In this document: in pieces, positions 1 to 6,231 of the stretch
Layout of the letters: the number at the start of each line of letters is the position of its first letter
Position numbering within the stretch: position 1 is the first letter of the stretch
Origin: Chthoniobacterales bacterium
GTDB taxonomy: Bacteria; Verrucomicrobiota; Verrucomicrobiia; Chthoniobacterales; UBA10450
Direction of reading: 5' to 3'
Assembly: GCA_013694945.1 (NCBI GenBank)
Contig: JACDBM010000245.1
Span: forward strand, 1 to 6,436
Length of the DNA stretch: 6,436 nt
Position numbers and translations under genes: made by a program
The notes under the pieces: model-generated
What the model saw: the letters and a program-made list of their open reading frames with translations, nothing else
Databases searched by the model: none
What the model was told of the DNA's origin: nothing

Positions 1-409
1 ACTTGTAGGCGCCGTCTTCCAGTCCGGCCGTAATCTCCTCCTCCGTCGCGCTTTGCAAGGCGCGGCCAAAGACCTGCACATGTTTTTCCTGCGCCGCTTC
101 AGCGCTGGGCAGGCGGTGGTAATCCAAACCCGTCTCGCCGATCGCTACCACGCGTCCGTTCCCTGCCAGTTCGCGGAGAGGTTGCATGACATCATCCGGC
201 GCCTCCCCCGCGTTGGATGGATGAACACCAATAACGGCATAGATGTTCTCATGTTGCTCCGCTAATTCGATCGCGTGTCGACTGCTTTCGAGCGAAGTGC
301 CGATCGTGAGAATCCGCGTCACGCCGGCTTCGGTCGCGCGCTTCAAAACGTCATCGAAATCCGGGGCAAAATCCCGATAATCCAAATGCGCGTGGGTTTC
401 GATGACCAT
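1..409 (-). CDS. tatD: TatD-family metal-dependent hydrolase (DNase-like), 5' part only
   Basis: This is the N-terminal 136 codons of a TatD-family hydrolase; the C-terminal half lies beyond base 1. The family is a TIM-barrel of metal-dependent, cytoplasmic phosphoesterases, several with 3'-5' exonuclease or D-aminoacyl-tRNA deacylase activity. Visible motifs are the N-terminal metal-binding THAHLD (His6, His8), GVHP at 61-64, and GETGLDYH at 91-98, whose Glu92 is the expected metal ligand. Residues from about 99 to the edge (RLPSAEAAQEK and on to EDGAYK) form a longer segment than in E. coli TatD before the next expected helix. ATG at 409 is chosen because THAHLD then starts at residue 5, as is usual, and because an in-frame TAA lies upstream. 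That TAA is the stop of cyclase copy 1, 27 bases away, with no other stop between the two frames. A GAGAGA tract upstream may serve as a weak ribosome binding site. Family assignment is firm; the exact substrate is not. Confidence 0.93.
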   Translation of the reverse strand, partial: MVIETHAHLDYRDFAPDFDDVLKRATEAGVTRILTIGTSLESSRHAIELAEQHENIYAVIGVHPSNAGEAPDDVMQPLRELAGNGRVVAIGETGLDYHRLPSAEAAQEKHVQVFGRALQSATEEEITAGLEDGAYK

Positions 410-436
410 TCGGGATTGAAGACGTCTCTCGTTTCG

Positions 437-2296
437 TTAGCCAATCAGCTCAAGTATTTTCTGATAGCGTGGATGGCTCCGAAGGGCATCGAAGTCAGAG
501 TCATGTTTGATCCACGCCTTGGTTTCGTGATTGGCGTGCGGGAGAAGGCGTTCAAGCAAAGTGAAAGCCGGTTCGATCTCGCCCAGGAGCGAATAGACAC
601 AGGCAACGTTATATTGAGTAAGAATATCGTCAGGATCGATTGCCAACGCTCTCGATAACCATTCCCTGGCCCGATCTGTTTCGCCCAGCGCAAGAAGAGC
701 GACAGCGCCCAGATAGGCCGGCCTCGGATTCTCAGGATGAACGTTGAGTTCACGCTCGGCCCGTTCAATCCCTCTCTTCGCGGCACTCCTTTTATCGCGA
801 TCGCGGCGGAGCGACCGGTAGATCTGAATCAACAGGACTAAGCTTTGATAGTCATCCGGCTTGATTTCCGCCGCGCGCTCAAATAGAGCGGCCGCCCGGT
901 CGAGCTTGCCCTGGGCAAAGCAAGCACGGGCGTAGAAGTAAAAGGCCTCGAACAGATTCGGGTTGAGTGCGATTGCGTTTTTAAATTCCGCCATCGCCTC
1001 CCCGTAGCGTTGCCCGAGCGAGAGCGCGAGACCACGGGAGGCGTGCGCTTCGGCGAGTCCATTCTCTAGAGCCAGTGCTTTGGCGCTCATGGCCAGAATG
1101 CTGTCGATCCCAACATCCTCATGGTAGTGCAGAAAAAGAAATGAATCGCAGTCCGCGATACCGGCATATGCGCGTGCATAGAGCGGGTCGAGCTCGACCG
1201 CCTTGACGAACATCCGACGTGCCAACTGATAGTAGGATTTCGAGTGCCGGTGTAGGAACTGCTGGCCTCTCAGATAATAAGTGTAAGCCTCGACGTTATC
1301 GGTCGGCGCGTGGCGGATGGATTTTTTCTCCTGCGGCAGCAACTTGACCTTTAACTGCTCCACGATGGCGTGGGTGATCTCGTCCTGAATCGCGAAGATG
1401 TCGGTCAGGTCGCGGTCATAACGGTCAGCCCAGACATGTCCGCCGTCTTTGCTGCTAATAAGCTGACCGGTGACGCGCACCCGCGCCGCGGCTTTGCGGA
1501 CGCTTCCTTCCAGGATGAAGGTGACGCCCAGCTCCTGACCGACCTGCTGCACCTTTACCGGCTTGCCCTTGTAGGTGAATGCAGTGTTGCGCGCGACGAC
1601 GAAGAGCCCGGACACCTTCGATAAATCGGTGATGATGTCCTCGGTGATGCCATCACTAAAATATTCCTGTTCTGGATCCCCGCTCATGTTGTTAAAAGGC
1701 AGAACGGCGATGGACGGCCTTTCCTTTCCCGATCGCTCCGGGTGTGTGGGCTTTGTGTGTTTGTCGTCCCAGGTGCTCGGGCCATCCAACGAGACGTTGT
1801 AGACGCGAATTGGTCTCTCGATGTTCTTCAGGGCCTGCTCGCCCATATCTTCGAAAACGACGTCCAATCGGTTACCAACGTGATCGCGGACGGAACCGGA
1901 AATGATGATCCCGCCGGGCTTGGCAATGCTCTCCAGCCGCGCCGCTACGTTGACGCCATCACCAAAGATATCTTCCCCTTCCACGATGACGTCGCCGAGA
2001 TTCACCCCGATGCGGAATTCCATGCGGCAATCCTGGGGGGCATCCGCATTTCGCTCCCGCATTCCACGCTGAACCTCCACGGCGCAAGCCACGGCGCTGA
2101 CCACACTAGGGAATTCTGCCAGGATGCCGTCGCCTGTCAGTTTGACAATCCGCCCCTGATGTTCAGCCACTTTGCCGTCAATTAAATCACTCCGGATATC
2201 TTTTAGTTTCGCGAGCGTACCGGCTTCGTTGGCACCCATCAGTCGACTATATCCGACTACGTCGGCGGCGAGAATGGCGGTAAGGCGGCGTTCCAT
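437..2296 (-). CDS. Class III adenylate cyclase with TolB-like domain and TPR repeats, copy 1 (intact)
   Basis: A 619-residue predicted cytoplasmic adenylate cyclase making cAMP from ATP; no signal peptide or membrane segment is seen. The class III cyclase domain fills about residues 1-166: metal-binding Asp12 (ADVVG) and Asp56 (KLTGDG), adenine-selecting Lys52 and Asp109, and transition-state Asn116 and Arg120 (VNVAAR) are all present, so it should be active as a homodimer. A variable polar linker (about 167-192) leads to a TolB-like domain (about 194-320; SIAVLPFNNMSGDPEQEYF, then KVKLLPQE). The C-terminal half (about 335-590) is TPR-like, with clear units at about 416-449, 450-483 and 526-559 (ALAIDPDD). 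The TPR half is presumably a protein-interaction or regulatory platform; its partner is unknown. ATG at 2296 gives the MERRLTAIL start shared by all copies. The Shine-Dalgarno is weak, and an 11-codon mini-ORF ends 6 bases upstream, so translational coupling is possible. Confidence 0.94.
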   Translation of the reverse strand: MERRLTAILAADVVGYSRLMGANEAGTLAKLKDIRSDLIDGKVAEHQGRIVKLTGDGILAEFPSVVSAVACAVEVQRGMRERNADAPQDCRMEFRIGVNLGDVIVEGEDIFGDGVNVAARLESIAKPGGIIISGSVRDHVGNRLDVVFEDMGEQALKNIERPIRVYNVSLDGPSTWDDKHTKPTHPERSGKERPSIAVLPFNNMSGDPEQEYFSDGITEDIITDLSKVSGLFVVARNTAFTYKGKPVKVQQVGQELGVTFILEGSVRKAAARVRVTGQLISSKDGGHVWADRYDRDLTDIFAIQDEITHAIVEQLKVKLLPQEKKSIRHAPTDNVEAYTYYLRGQQFLHRHSKSYYQLARRMFVKAVELDPLYARAYAGIADCDSFLFLHYHEDVGIDSILAMSAKALALENGLAEAHASRGLALSLGQRYGEAMAEFKNAIALNPNLFEAFYFYARACFAQGKLDRAAALFERAAEIKPDDYQSLVLLIQIYRSLRRDRDKRSAAKRGIERAERELNVHPENPRPAYLGAVALLALGETDRAREWLSRALAIDPDDILTQYNVACVYSLLGEIEPAFTLLERLLPHANHETKAWIKHDSDFDALRSHPRYQKILELIG

Positions 2297-2302
2297 TTTC
2301 GC

Positions 2303-2338
2303 TCAGGAAATAAGCTGCGCGTGGGTTTCGATCAGCAT
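2303..2338 (-). other. Vestigial tatD start (11-codon mini-ORF) between cyclase copies 2 and 1
   Basis: An ATG at 2338 opens a frame reading MLIETHAQLIS and then TGA at 2303-2305. Its first 23 bases agree with the first 23 of the real tatD (387-409) at 21 positions, including a 17-base identical run covering ATC GAA ACC CAC GCG CA. Homology stops at codon 8, where tatD continues HLDY. The fragment starts 20 bases after the copy 2 stop, much as tatD starts 27 bases after the copy 1 stop. I read it as a duplication scar: the repeated unit carried the 5' end of tatD. Whether the mini-ORF is translated is unknown. Its stop is 6 bases before the copy 1 ATG and in the same frame, so terminating ribosomes could re-initiate there. 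Confidence 0.75.
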
Positions 2339-2358
2339 TGCGGGCGCCTCGCTCTCTC

Positions 2359-4212
2359 TCACCCAACTAGCTCGAGGACCTTCTGATAGCGCGGGTGAGT
2401 CCGAAGGGCATCCAGGTCGGAGTCATGTTTGATCCACGCCCTGGTCTCGTGATTCACAAATGGAAGCCACCGTTCCAGTAAATCGAAGGCCGCGTCTATG
2501 TCACCCAAAGTGGTGTAGCCGCATGCGACGTTATACTGAGTCATAGGATCGTCAGGATCGATGGCCAATGCTCTGGATAACCAATCCCTGGCCCGCTCTC
2601 TTTCGCCTAGCTCAACCAGTGCAGCAGCACCGAGATAGGCCGGCCGGGGATCCTCCGGATGCAGGGTCAGTTCGCGCTCTGCTCGTTCGATCCCCTTCCG
2701 TGCCGCAGCTTTGCTCTCGCTCTCGCGACCAAGCGACCGGTAGGTTTGAATCAAAAGGCACAGTGACTGATAATCATCCGGCTTGATTTCAGCGGCGCGC
2801 TCGAAAAGCCCGGCCGCCCGGTCGAGCTTGCCTTGTGCAAAAGAGGCTCGGCCATAAAGGTAATGGGCCTCGAACAAATTAGGGTTGAGCGCGACTGCCT
2901 GTTCGAATTCCGCCATGGCTTCGTCGTACCGTTGCCCGACTGAGAGCGCGAGTCCGCGAGAGGCATGCGCTTCGGGCAGCCTGTTGTCCAGGGCGAGCGC
3001 CTTTGCGGTCGTAGCAAGAATGCTGTCCGTCGCAACATCCACATGGTAGTGCAGGAACAGAAACGAATCGCAATCGGCAATGCCGGCGTAAGCGCGCGCA
3101 TAAAGTGGATCCAGCTCCACTGCCTTGGCAAACATGCGGCGCGCCAGGTGATAGTAGTGTTTCGAGTGCCGGTGCAGAAACTCCCGGCCGCGGAGATAAT
3201 AAGTATACGCTTCTACATTATCCGTCGGGGTCTGCCCGATTACCTTACTCTCCTGCGGCAGCAGCTTGACCTTCAACTGCTCCACAATCGCGCGGGTGAT
3301 TTCGTCCTGGATCGCGAAAATATCGGTCAGATCACGATCAAAGCGCGCCGCCCAGACATGGCCGCCGTCTTTTCCATGGATGAGCTGGCCGGTGACGCGC
3401 ACCCGTGAGCCAGCTTTCCGAACGCTTCCTTCCAGGACAAACCTCACTCCCAGCTCTTGAGCTACCCGCTGCACCTTTACCGGTTTGCCCTTGTAAGTGA
3501 ATGCCGTATTGCGGGCGACAACGAAGAGGCCGGACACGTTGGACAGGTCGGTAATGATGTCTTCAGTTATACCATCGCTGAAATATTCCTGTTCCGGGTC
3601 GCCGCTCATATTGTTGAAGGGCAACACTGCAATTGAGGGTTTCTCCAGTTGTCCGTCTAGCGTTGAATCCTGTTGCTTCAGGCCGGGAGAGACAGGCTGG
3701 TCCAGAACAACGCGGTAAACTCGAATCGGCCTCTCGATATTCTTCAAGGTCTGTTCGCCAATATCCTCCAGCGTCAGGTCCAAACGGTTGCCGATGTGAT
3801 CGCGAGCTGGTCCAGATATTGTTATCCCACCGGGCGTGGCAATGCTCTCCAGTCGCGCCGCAACGTTAACGCCATCGCCGAAAATATCGTCGCCTTCCAC
3901 AATAACGTCGCCAACGTTCACGCCGATGCGGAATTCGATGCGCCGATCTTGCGGCACGCCCTGATTCCGCTCACGGATGCCGCGCTGCATCTCGGCGGCA
4001 CAGGCTACGGCGTTTACCACGCTCGGGAACTCCACCAGCATCCCGTCGCCGGTGAGTTTAACGGTTCGCCCCTGATGCTCGGCGATCTTGCGTTCAATAA
4101 AATCGACCTGCAGTGTCTTCAATGCCGCCAGCGTGCCGGACTCGTTTGCACCCATCAGGCGGCTGTATCCGACGACGTCGGCGGCAAGAATGGCAGTCAG
4201 ACGACGTTCCAT
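2359..4212 (-). CDS. Class III adenylate cyclase with TolB-like domain and TPR repeats, copy 2 (intact)
   Basis: A 617-residue paralogue of copy 1 with the same order: class III cyclase (1-166), linker (167-190), TolB-like domain (about 192-318) and TPR-rich C-terminus ending in HPRYQKVLELVG. The catalytic set is complete: Asp12, Lys52, Asp56, Asp109, Asn116 and Arg120, predicting ATP as substrate and cAMP as product in the cytoplasm. In the stretches I compared it is roughly four-fifths identical to copy 1, nearly invariant through MSGDPEQEYFSDGITEDI, while the linker is unalignable. I chose ATG 4212 because it gives the MERRLTAIL start of the other copies. A GTG two codons upstream (4218) is in frame and directly abuts the TAA of a mini-ORF, so a start two residues longer is possible. 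A purine-rich AAGTGAGA just upstream is the only ribosome-binding candidate. Activator and physiological role are not visible. Confidence 0.94.
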   Translation of the reverse strand: MERRLTAILAADVVGYSRLMGANESGTLAALKTLQVDFIERKIAEHQGRTVKLTGDGMLVEFPSVVNAVACAAEMQRGIRERNQGVPQDRRIEFRIGVNVGDVIVEGDDIFGDGVNVAARLESIATPGGITISGPARDHIGNRLDLTLEDIGEQTLKNIERPIRVYRVVLDQPVSPGLKQQDSTLDGQLEKPSIAVLPFNNMSGDPEQEYFSDGITEDIITDLSNVSGLFVVARNTAFTYKGKPVKVQRVAQELGVRFVLEGSVRKAGSRVRVTGQLIHGKDGGHVWAARFDRDLTDIFAIQDEITRAIVEQLKVKLLPQESKVIGQTPTDNVEAYTYYLRGREFLHRHSKHYYHLARRMFAKAVELDPLYARAYAGIADCDSFLFLHYHVDVATDSILATTAKALALDNRLPEAHASRGLALSVGQRYDEAMAEFEQAVALNPNLFEAHYLYGRASFAQGKLDRAAGLFERAAEIKPDDYQSLCLLIQTYRSLGRESESKAAARKGIERAERELTLHPEDPRPAYLGAAALVELGERERARDWLSRALAIDPDDPMTQYNVACGYTTLGDIDAAFDLLERWLPFVNHETRAWIKHDSDLDALRTHPRYQKVLELVG

Positions 4213-4218
4213 TCTCAC

Positions 4219-4251
4219 TTAGAAACTTAGTTGTCGTTTGCTGTCGATCAT
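4219..4251 (-). other. Possible decayed tatD start (10-codon mini-ORF) between cyclase copies 3 and 2
   Basis: ATG at 4251 opens a frame reading MIDSKRQLSF and then TAA at 4219-4221, immediately before an in-frame GTG and the copy 2 ATG. It occupies the same place as the mini-ORF before copy 1: 22 bases after the preceding cyclase stop and 39 rather than 42 bases before the next ATG. Codon by codon, ATC GAC AGC AAA CGA CAA CTA lines up with ATC GAA ACC CAC GCG CAG CTT, with one codon missing after the ATG. The peptide resembles a canonical TatD start (MIDTHCHL) only in M, I, D and L. I infer an older, decayed copy of the same scar. The similarity is weak on its own, and position is the main support. 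Confidence 0.45.
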
Positions 4252-4273
4252 CCTGCGATTACCGCGGTGTTCG

Positions 4274-6125
4274 CTAGTCTGGCTCAATTATCTCGAGTAC
4301 CTTCTGATAGCGTGGGTGGCTGCGGAGGGGGTCCAGGTCGGAGTCGTGCTTAATCCATCCACGCTTCAACTCTTGACCGGCATTAGGAAGCAAGCGTTCG
4401 AGCAGATCGAAGGCCTGCTCTATGTCGCCCAGCAGAGAGTGTACGCAGGCGACGTTGTACTGGGTCATGACATCATCCGGATCGATCGACAAGGCTCTCG
4501 ACGCCCATTCTCTCGCACGCTCCCTCTCGCCAAGCGTAACAAGGGCAATCGCGCCGAGGTAAGCCGGCCTCGCGTCTTCGGGGTGAAGAGTGAGTTCAGT
4601 TTTCGCGCGTTCGATACCCCTGCGTGCGGCACTCTCGCTTTCGCCCTGCCGGCCAAGTGACCGATAAGTATGAACCAACAGGCACAATGATTGATAATCG
4701 TCGGGCTTGTTTTCGGCCGCACGCTCAAACACCGTGGCAGCCCGTTCCAGCTTGCCCTGCGTGACGCAGGCGCGGCCGTAGAAGTAATGGGCCTCGAACG
4801 AATTCGGGTCGAGTGCGATCGCTTTTTCGAATTCCGCTATTGCGTCCTCATGCCGTTGTCCAAGTGAAAGCGCGAGCCCTCGCGACGCGTGCGCTTCCGC
4901 GAGCCTGTTGTCGAGAGCGAGCGCCTTCGCGCTCATCGCCAAGATACTGTCGATGTCCGTTGCCAGATGGTAGTGGAGGAATAGGAAAGAGTCGCAATCC
5001 GCGATGCCGGCGTAAGCCCGAGCATAGAGTGGGTCCAATTCTACCGCTTTGGCGAACATCCGCCGCGCCAATTGATAGTTGGTCTTCGAGTGGCGTTGCA
5101 TGAATTGACGGCCTCGGAGGTAAAATGTGTAAGCTTCAATGCTGTCCGTCGGCGACTGCGCGATCGACTTCTTCTCCTGTGGCAACAGCTTGACCTTTAA
5201 CTGCTCCACAATGGCATGAGTGATTTCGTCCTGGATCGCGAAGATGTCGGTGAGGTCGCGATCACCGGTCGGCCCAGACGTGTCCGCCGTCCTTTCCATG
5301 GATGAGCTGTCCTGTGACCCGCACGCGTGAGCCGGCCTTTCGAACGCTTCCTTCCAGAATAAAGTTGACTCCGAGGTGCTTAGCCACCTGCGGAACCTCC
5401 ACAGCCTTCCCCTTATAGGTAAACGCCGTGTTCCGTGCTACGACGAACAGTCCTGACACTTTCGAAAGGTCGGTGATGATGTCCTCTGTGATGCCGTCAC
5501 TGAAGTATTCCTGTTCCGGGTCGCCGCTCATGTTGATGAAAGGGAGAACCGCGATTGATGGCCTTTCCCGCGGCGTTGACGCTGCCTCGTTAGTTTCTCG
5601 ACTGGAGGCCTCGTCCAACGAGATACTGTAAACACGAATCGGCCGTTCAATATTTTTGAGTCGCCGTTCCCCCATGTCTTCAAAAATCAGACCCAGTCGT
5701 TTGCCAACATGATCGTGCACAGACTGGGAGACAGCGATCCCCCCAACCGGGGCAATGCTCTCCAGCCGCGCGGCCACATTGACGCCATCACCGAAGATAT
5801 CGTCGCCTTCGACAAGGACGTCGCCGAGATTCACGCCGATGCGGAATTCAATGCGGCGCTCCTGCGGTAGGCCGGCATTCCGATCACGCACTCCGCGCTG
5901 AACCTCGGCAGCGCACGCAACTGCGCCCACCACGCTCGGGAACTCCACCAGCATTCCGTCACCCGTCAGCTTGACGATTCGCCCCTGATGTTCGGCGATC
6001 TTCCCGTCGATCAAATCCATCCGGAGCCTTTTGAGCGCGGCGAGCGTGGCAGTTTCGTTTGCACCCATCAGCCGGCTGTATCCGACCACGTCGGCAGCAA
6101 GGATGGCAGTCAGGCGGCGTTCCAT
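4274..6125 (-). pseudogene. Class III adenylate cyclase with TolB-like domain and TPR repeats, copy 3, frameshifted
   Basis: The third paralogue is split into two frames. The first (6125 to 5262) encodes 287 residues: a complete cyclase domain with Asp12, Lys52, Asp56, Asp109, Asn116 and Arg120, a short linker, and most of the TolB-like domain up to GGHVWADR, then TGA. The second resumes at DRDLTDIF (5263) and runs to TAG at 4274-4276, covering the end of the TolB-like domain and all TPRs. Copy 1 reads ADRYDRD here; copy 3 lacks two bases of the Tyr codon (TAT reduced to T). Restoring them gives 617 residues, the same as copy 2, and no other lesion is seen. If real, the truncated product would be a cyclase without its TPR half, or the C-terminal part could start at an internal ATG (5299). 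If a sequencing indel, the gene is intact. The C-terminus also differs slightly (one extra residue in ELKRGW, and an EPD tail). Confidence 0.88.
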
Positions 6126-6163
6126 TTCGGCTTGGAAATCTACTCCACGTGGCTTTTTTGACG
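6126..6163 (-). other. Leader of cyclase copy 3 with CCACGTGG palindrome
   Basis: These 38 bases precede the copy 3 ATG. They contain an 8-bp perfect palindrome, CCACGTGG (6145-6152), 20-27 bases before the start codon. The last bases before the ATG (ATTTCCAAGCCGAA) resemble those before copy 1 (ATTTCCTGAGCGAAA), and the match continues weakly further upstream (15 of 21 positions), so copies 1 and 3 share leader ancestry. No ATG mini-ORF like those before copies 1 and 2 is present. I see no strong ribosome binding site and no convincing promoter. Confidence 0.35.
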
Positions 6164-6231
6164 AGTTGAGAGTTCACGCGCAAAGCGCTCGGCAGTTAAT
6201 TCTCTCAATTCTCAGGTAACAACTCTCAACT
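6164..6231. repeat. 11-bp inverted repeat with extra heptamer copy, in the fabH-cyclase spacer
   Basis: AGTTGAGAGTT at 6164-6174 is the exact reverse complement of AACTCTCAACT at 6221-6231, separated by 46 bases. A third CTCTCAA heptamer lies at 6202-6208, and the loop contains a small GCGC-AAA-GCGC hairpin (about 6178-6188). The right arm begins just past the restored fabH stop (6240-6242). In the direction of transcription the left arm is not followed by a T-run, so this is not a typical intrinsic terminator for fabH. It could be a weak attenuating structure, a binding site or a dispersed intergenic repeat; the sequence does not decide. Confidence 0.6.

Larger units (their letters stand above)
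437..6125 (-). repeat. Tandem triplication of cyclase-TolB-TPR genes
   Basis: Three head-to-tail units of about 1.85 kb, with coding starts at 2296, 4212 and 6125, are separated by 61-62 bases. Each encodes the same domain order with 617-619 residues (copy 3 after frameshift repair). Similarity covers the whole coding length and extends into the short spacers, as shown by the tatD-like mini-ORFs. The copies differ at roughly a fifth of residues, and third-position changes are abundant, so the duplications are old rather than an assembly artefact of one gene repeated. Confidence 0.92.

Noticed and set aside
275..658. Plus-strand frame of 127 codons across the tatD/cyclase boundary
   Set aside because: Antisense to two well-supported genes (tatD start and the cyclase C-terminus); no independent coding evidence.
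1742..2185. Open frame of 147 codons on the plus strand
   Set aside because: It lies wholly antisense to the cyclase domain of copy 1. Similar antisense frames recur opposite copies 2 and 3 because those coding sequences are homologous. No recognisable protein motifs.
4213..4218. GTG at 4218 as the start of cyclase copy 2
   Set aside because: Possible, but the other two copies start at the ATG of MERRLTAIL, so the ATG at 4212 is favoured by comparison.
3673..4230. Open frame of 185 codons on the plus strand
   Set aside because: Antisense shadow of the copy 2 cyclase domain; its residues mirror the reverse complement of conserved motifs.
5255..5270. Programmed +1 frameshift at CGG TGA T in copy 3, as in the RF2 gene
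   Set aside because: A +1 shift would restore the frame but lose the conserved Tyr position. There is no CTT slippery codon or upstream Shine-Dalgarno-like stimulator of the RF2 type, and a 2-base deletion relative to copy 1 explains it simply.
437..6125. CRISPR array, phage or insertion sequence as the cause of the repeated structure
   Set aside because: The repeats are full coding genes of about 1.85 kb. No transposase, integrase, terminal inverted repeats or short regularly spaced repeats were seen.
6187..6220. Sigma-70-like promoter (TTGTTA ... TTAACT) on the minus strand in the fabH-cyclase spacer
   Set aside because: The match to the -10 consensus is only 3 of 6, and the region is AT-rich enough to give this by chance.
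6164..6231. Intrinsic terminator of fabH
   Set aside because: The loop is 46 bases and the stem AT-rich, and on the transcribed (minus) strand the stem is followed by CGTCAAAAAAGCC rather than a T-run. The only T-run (TTTT) is on the plus-strand side, where no gene is transcribed.
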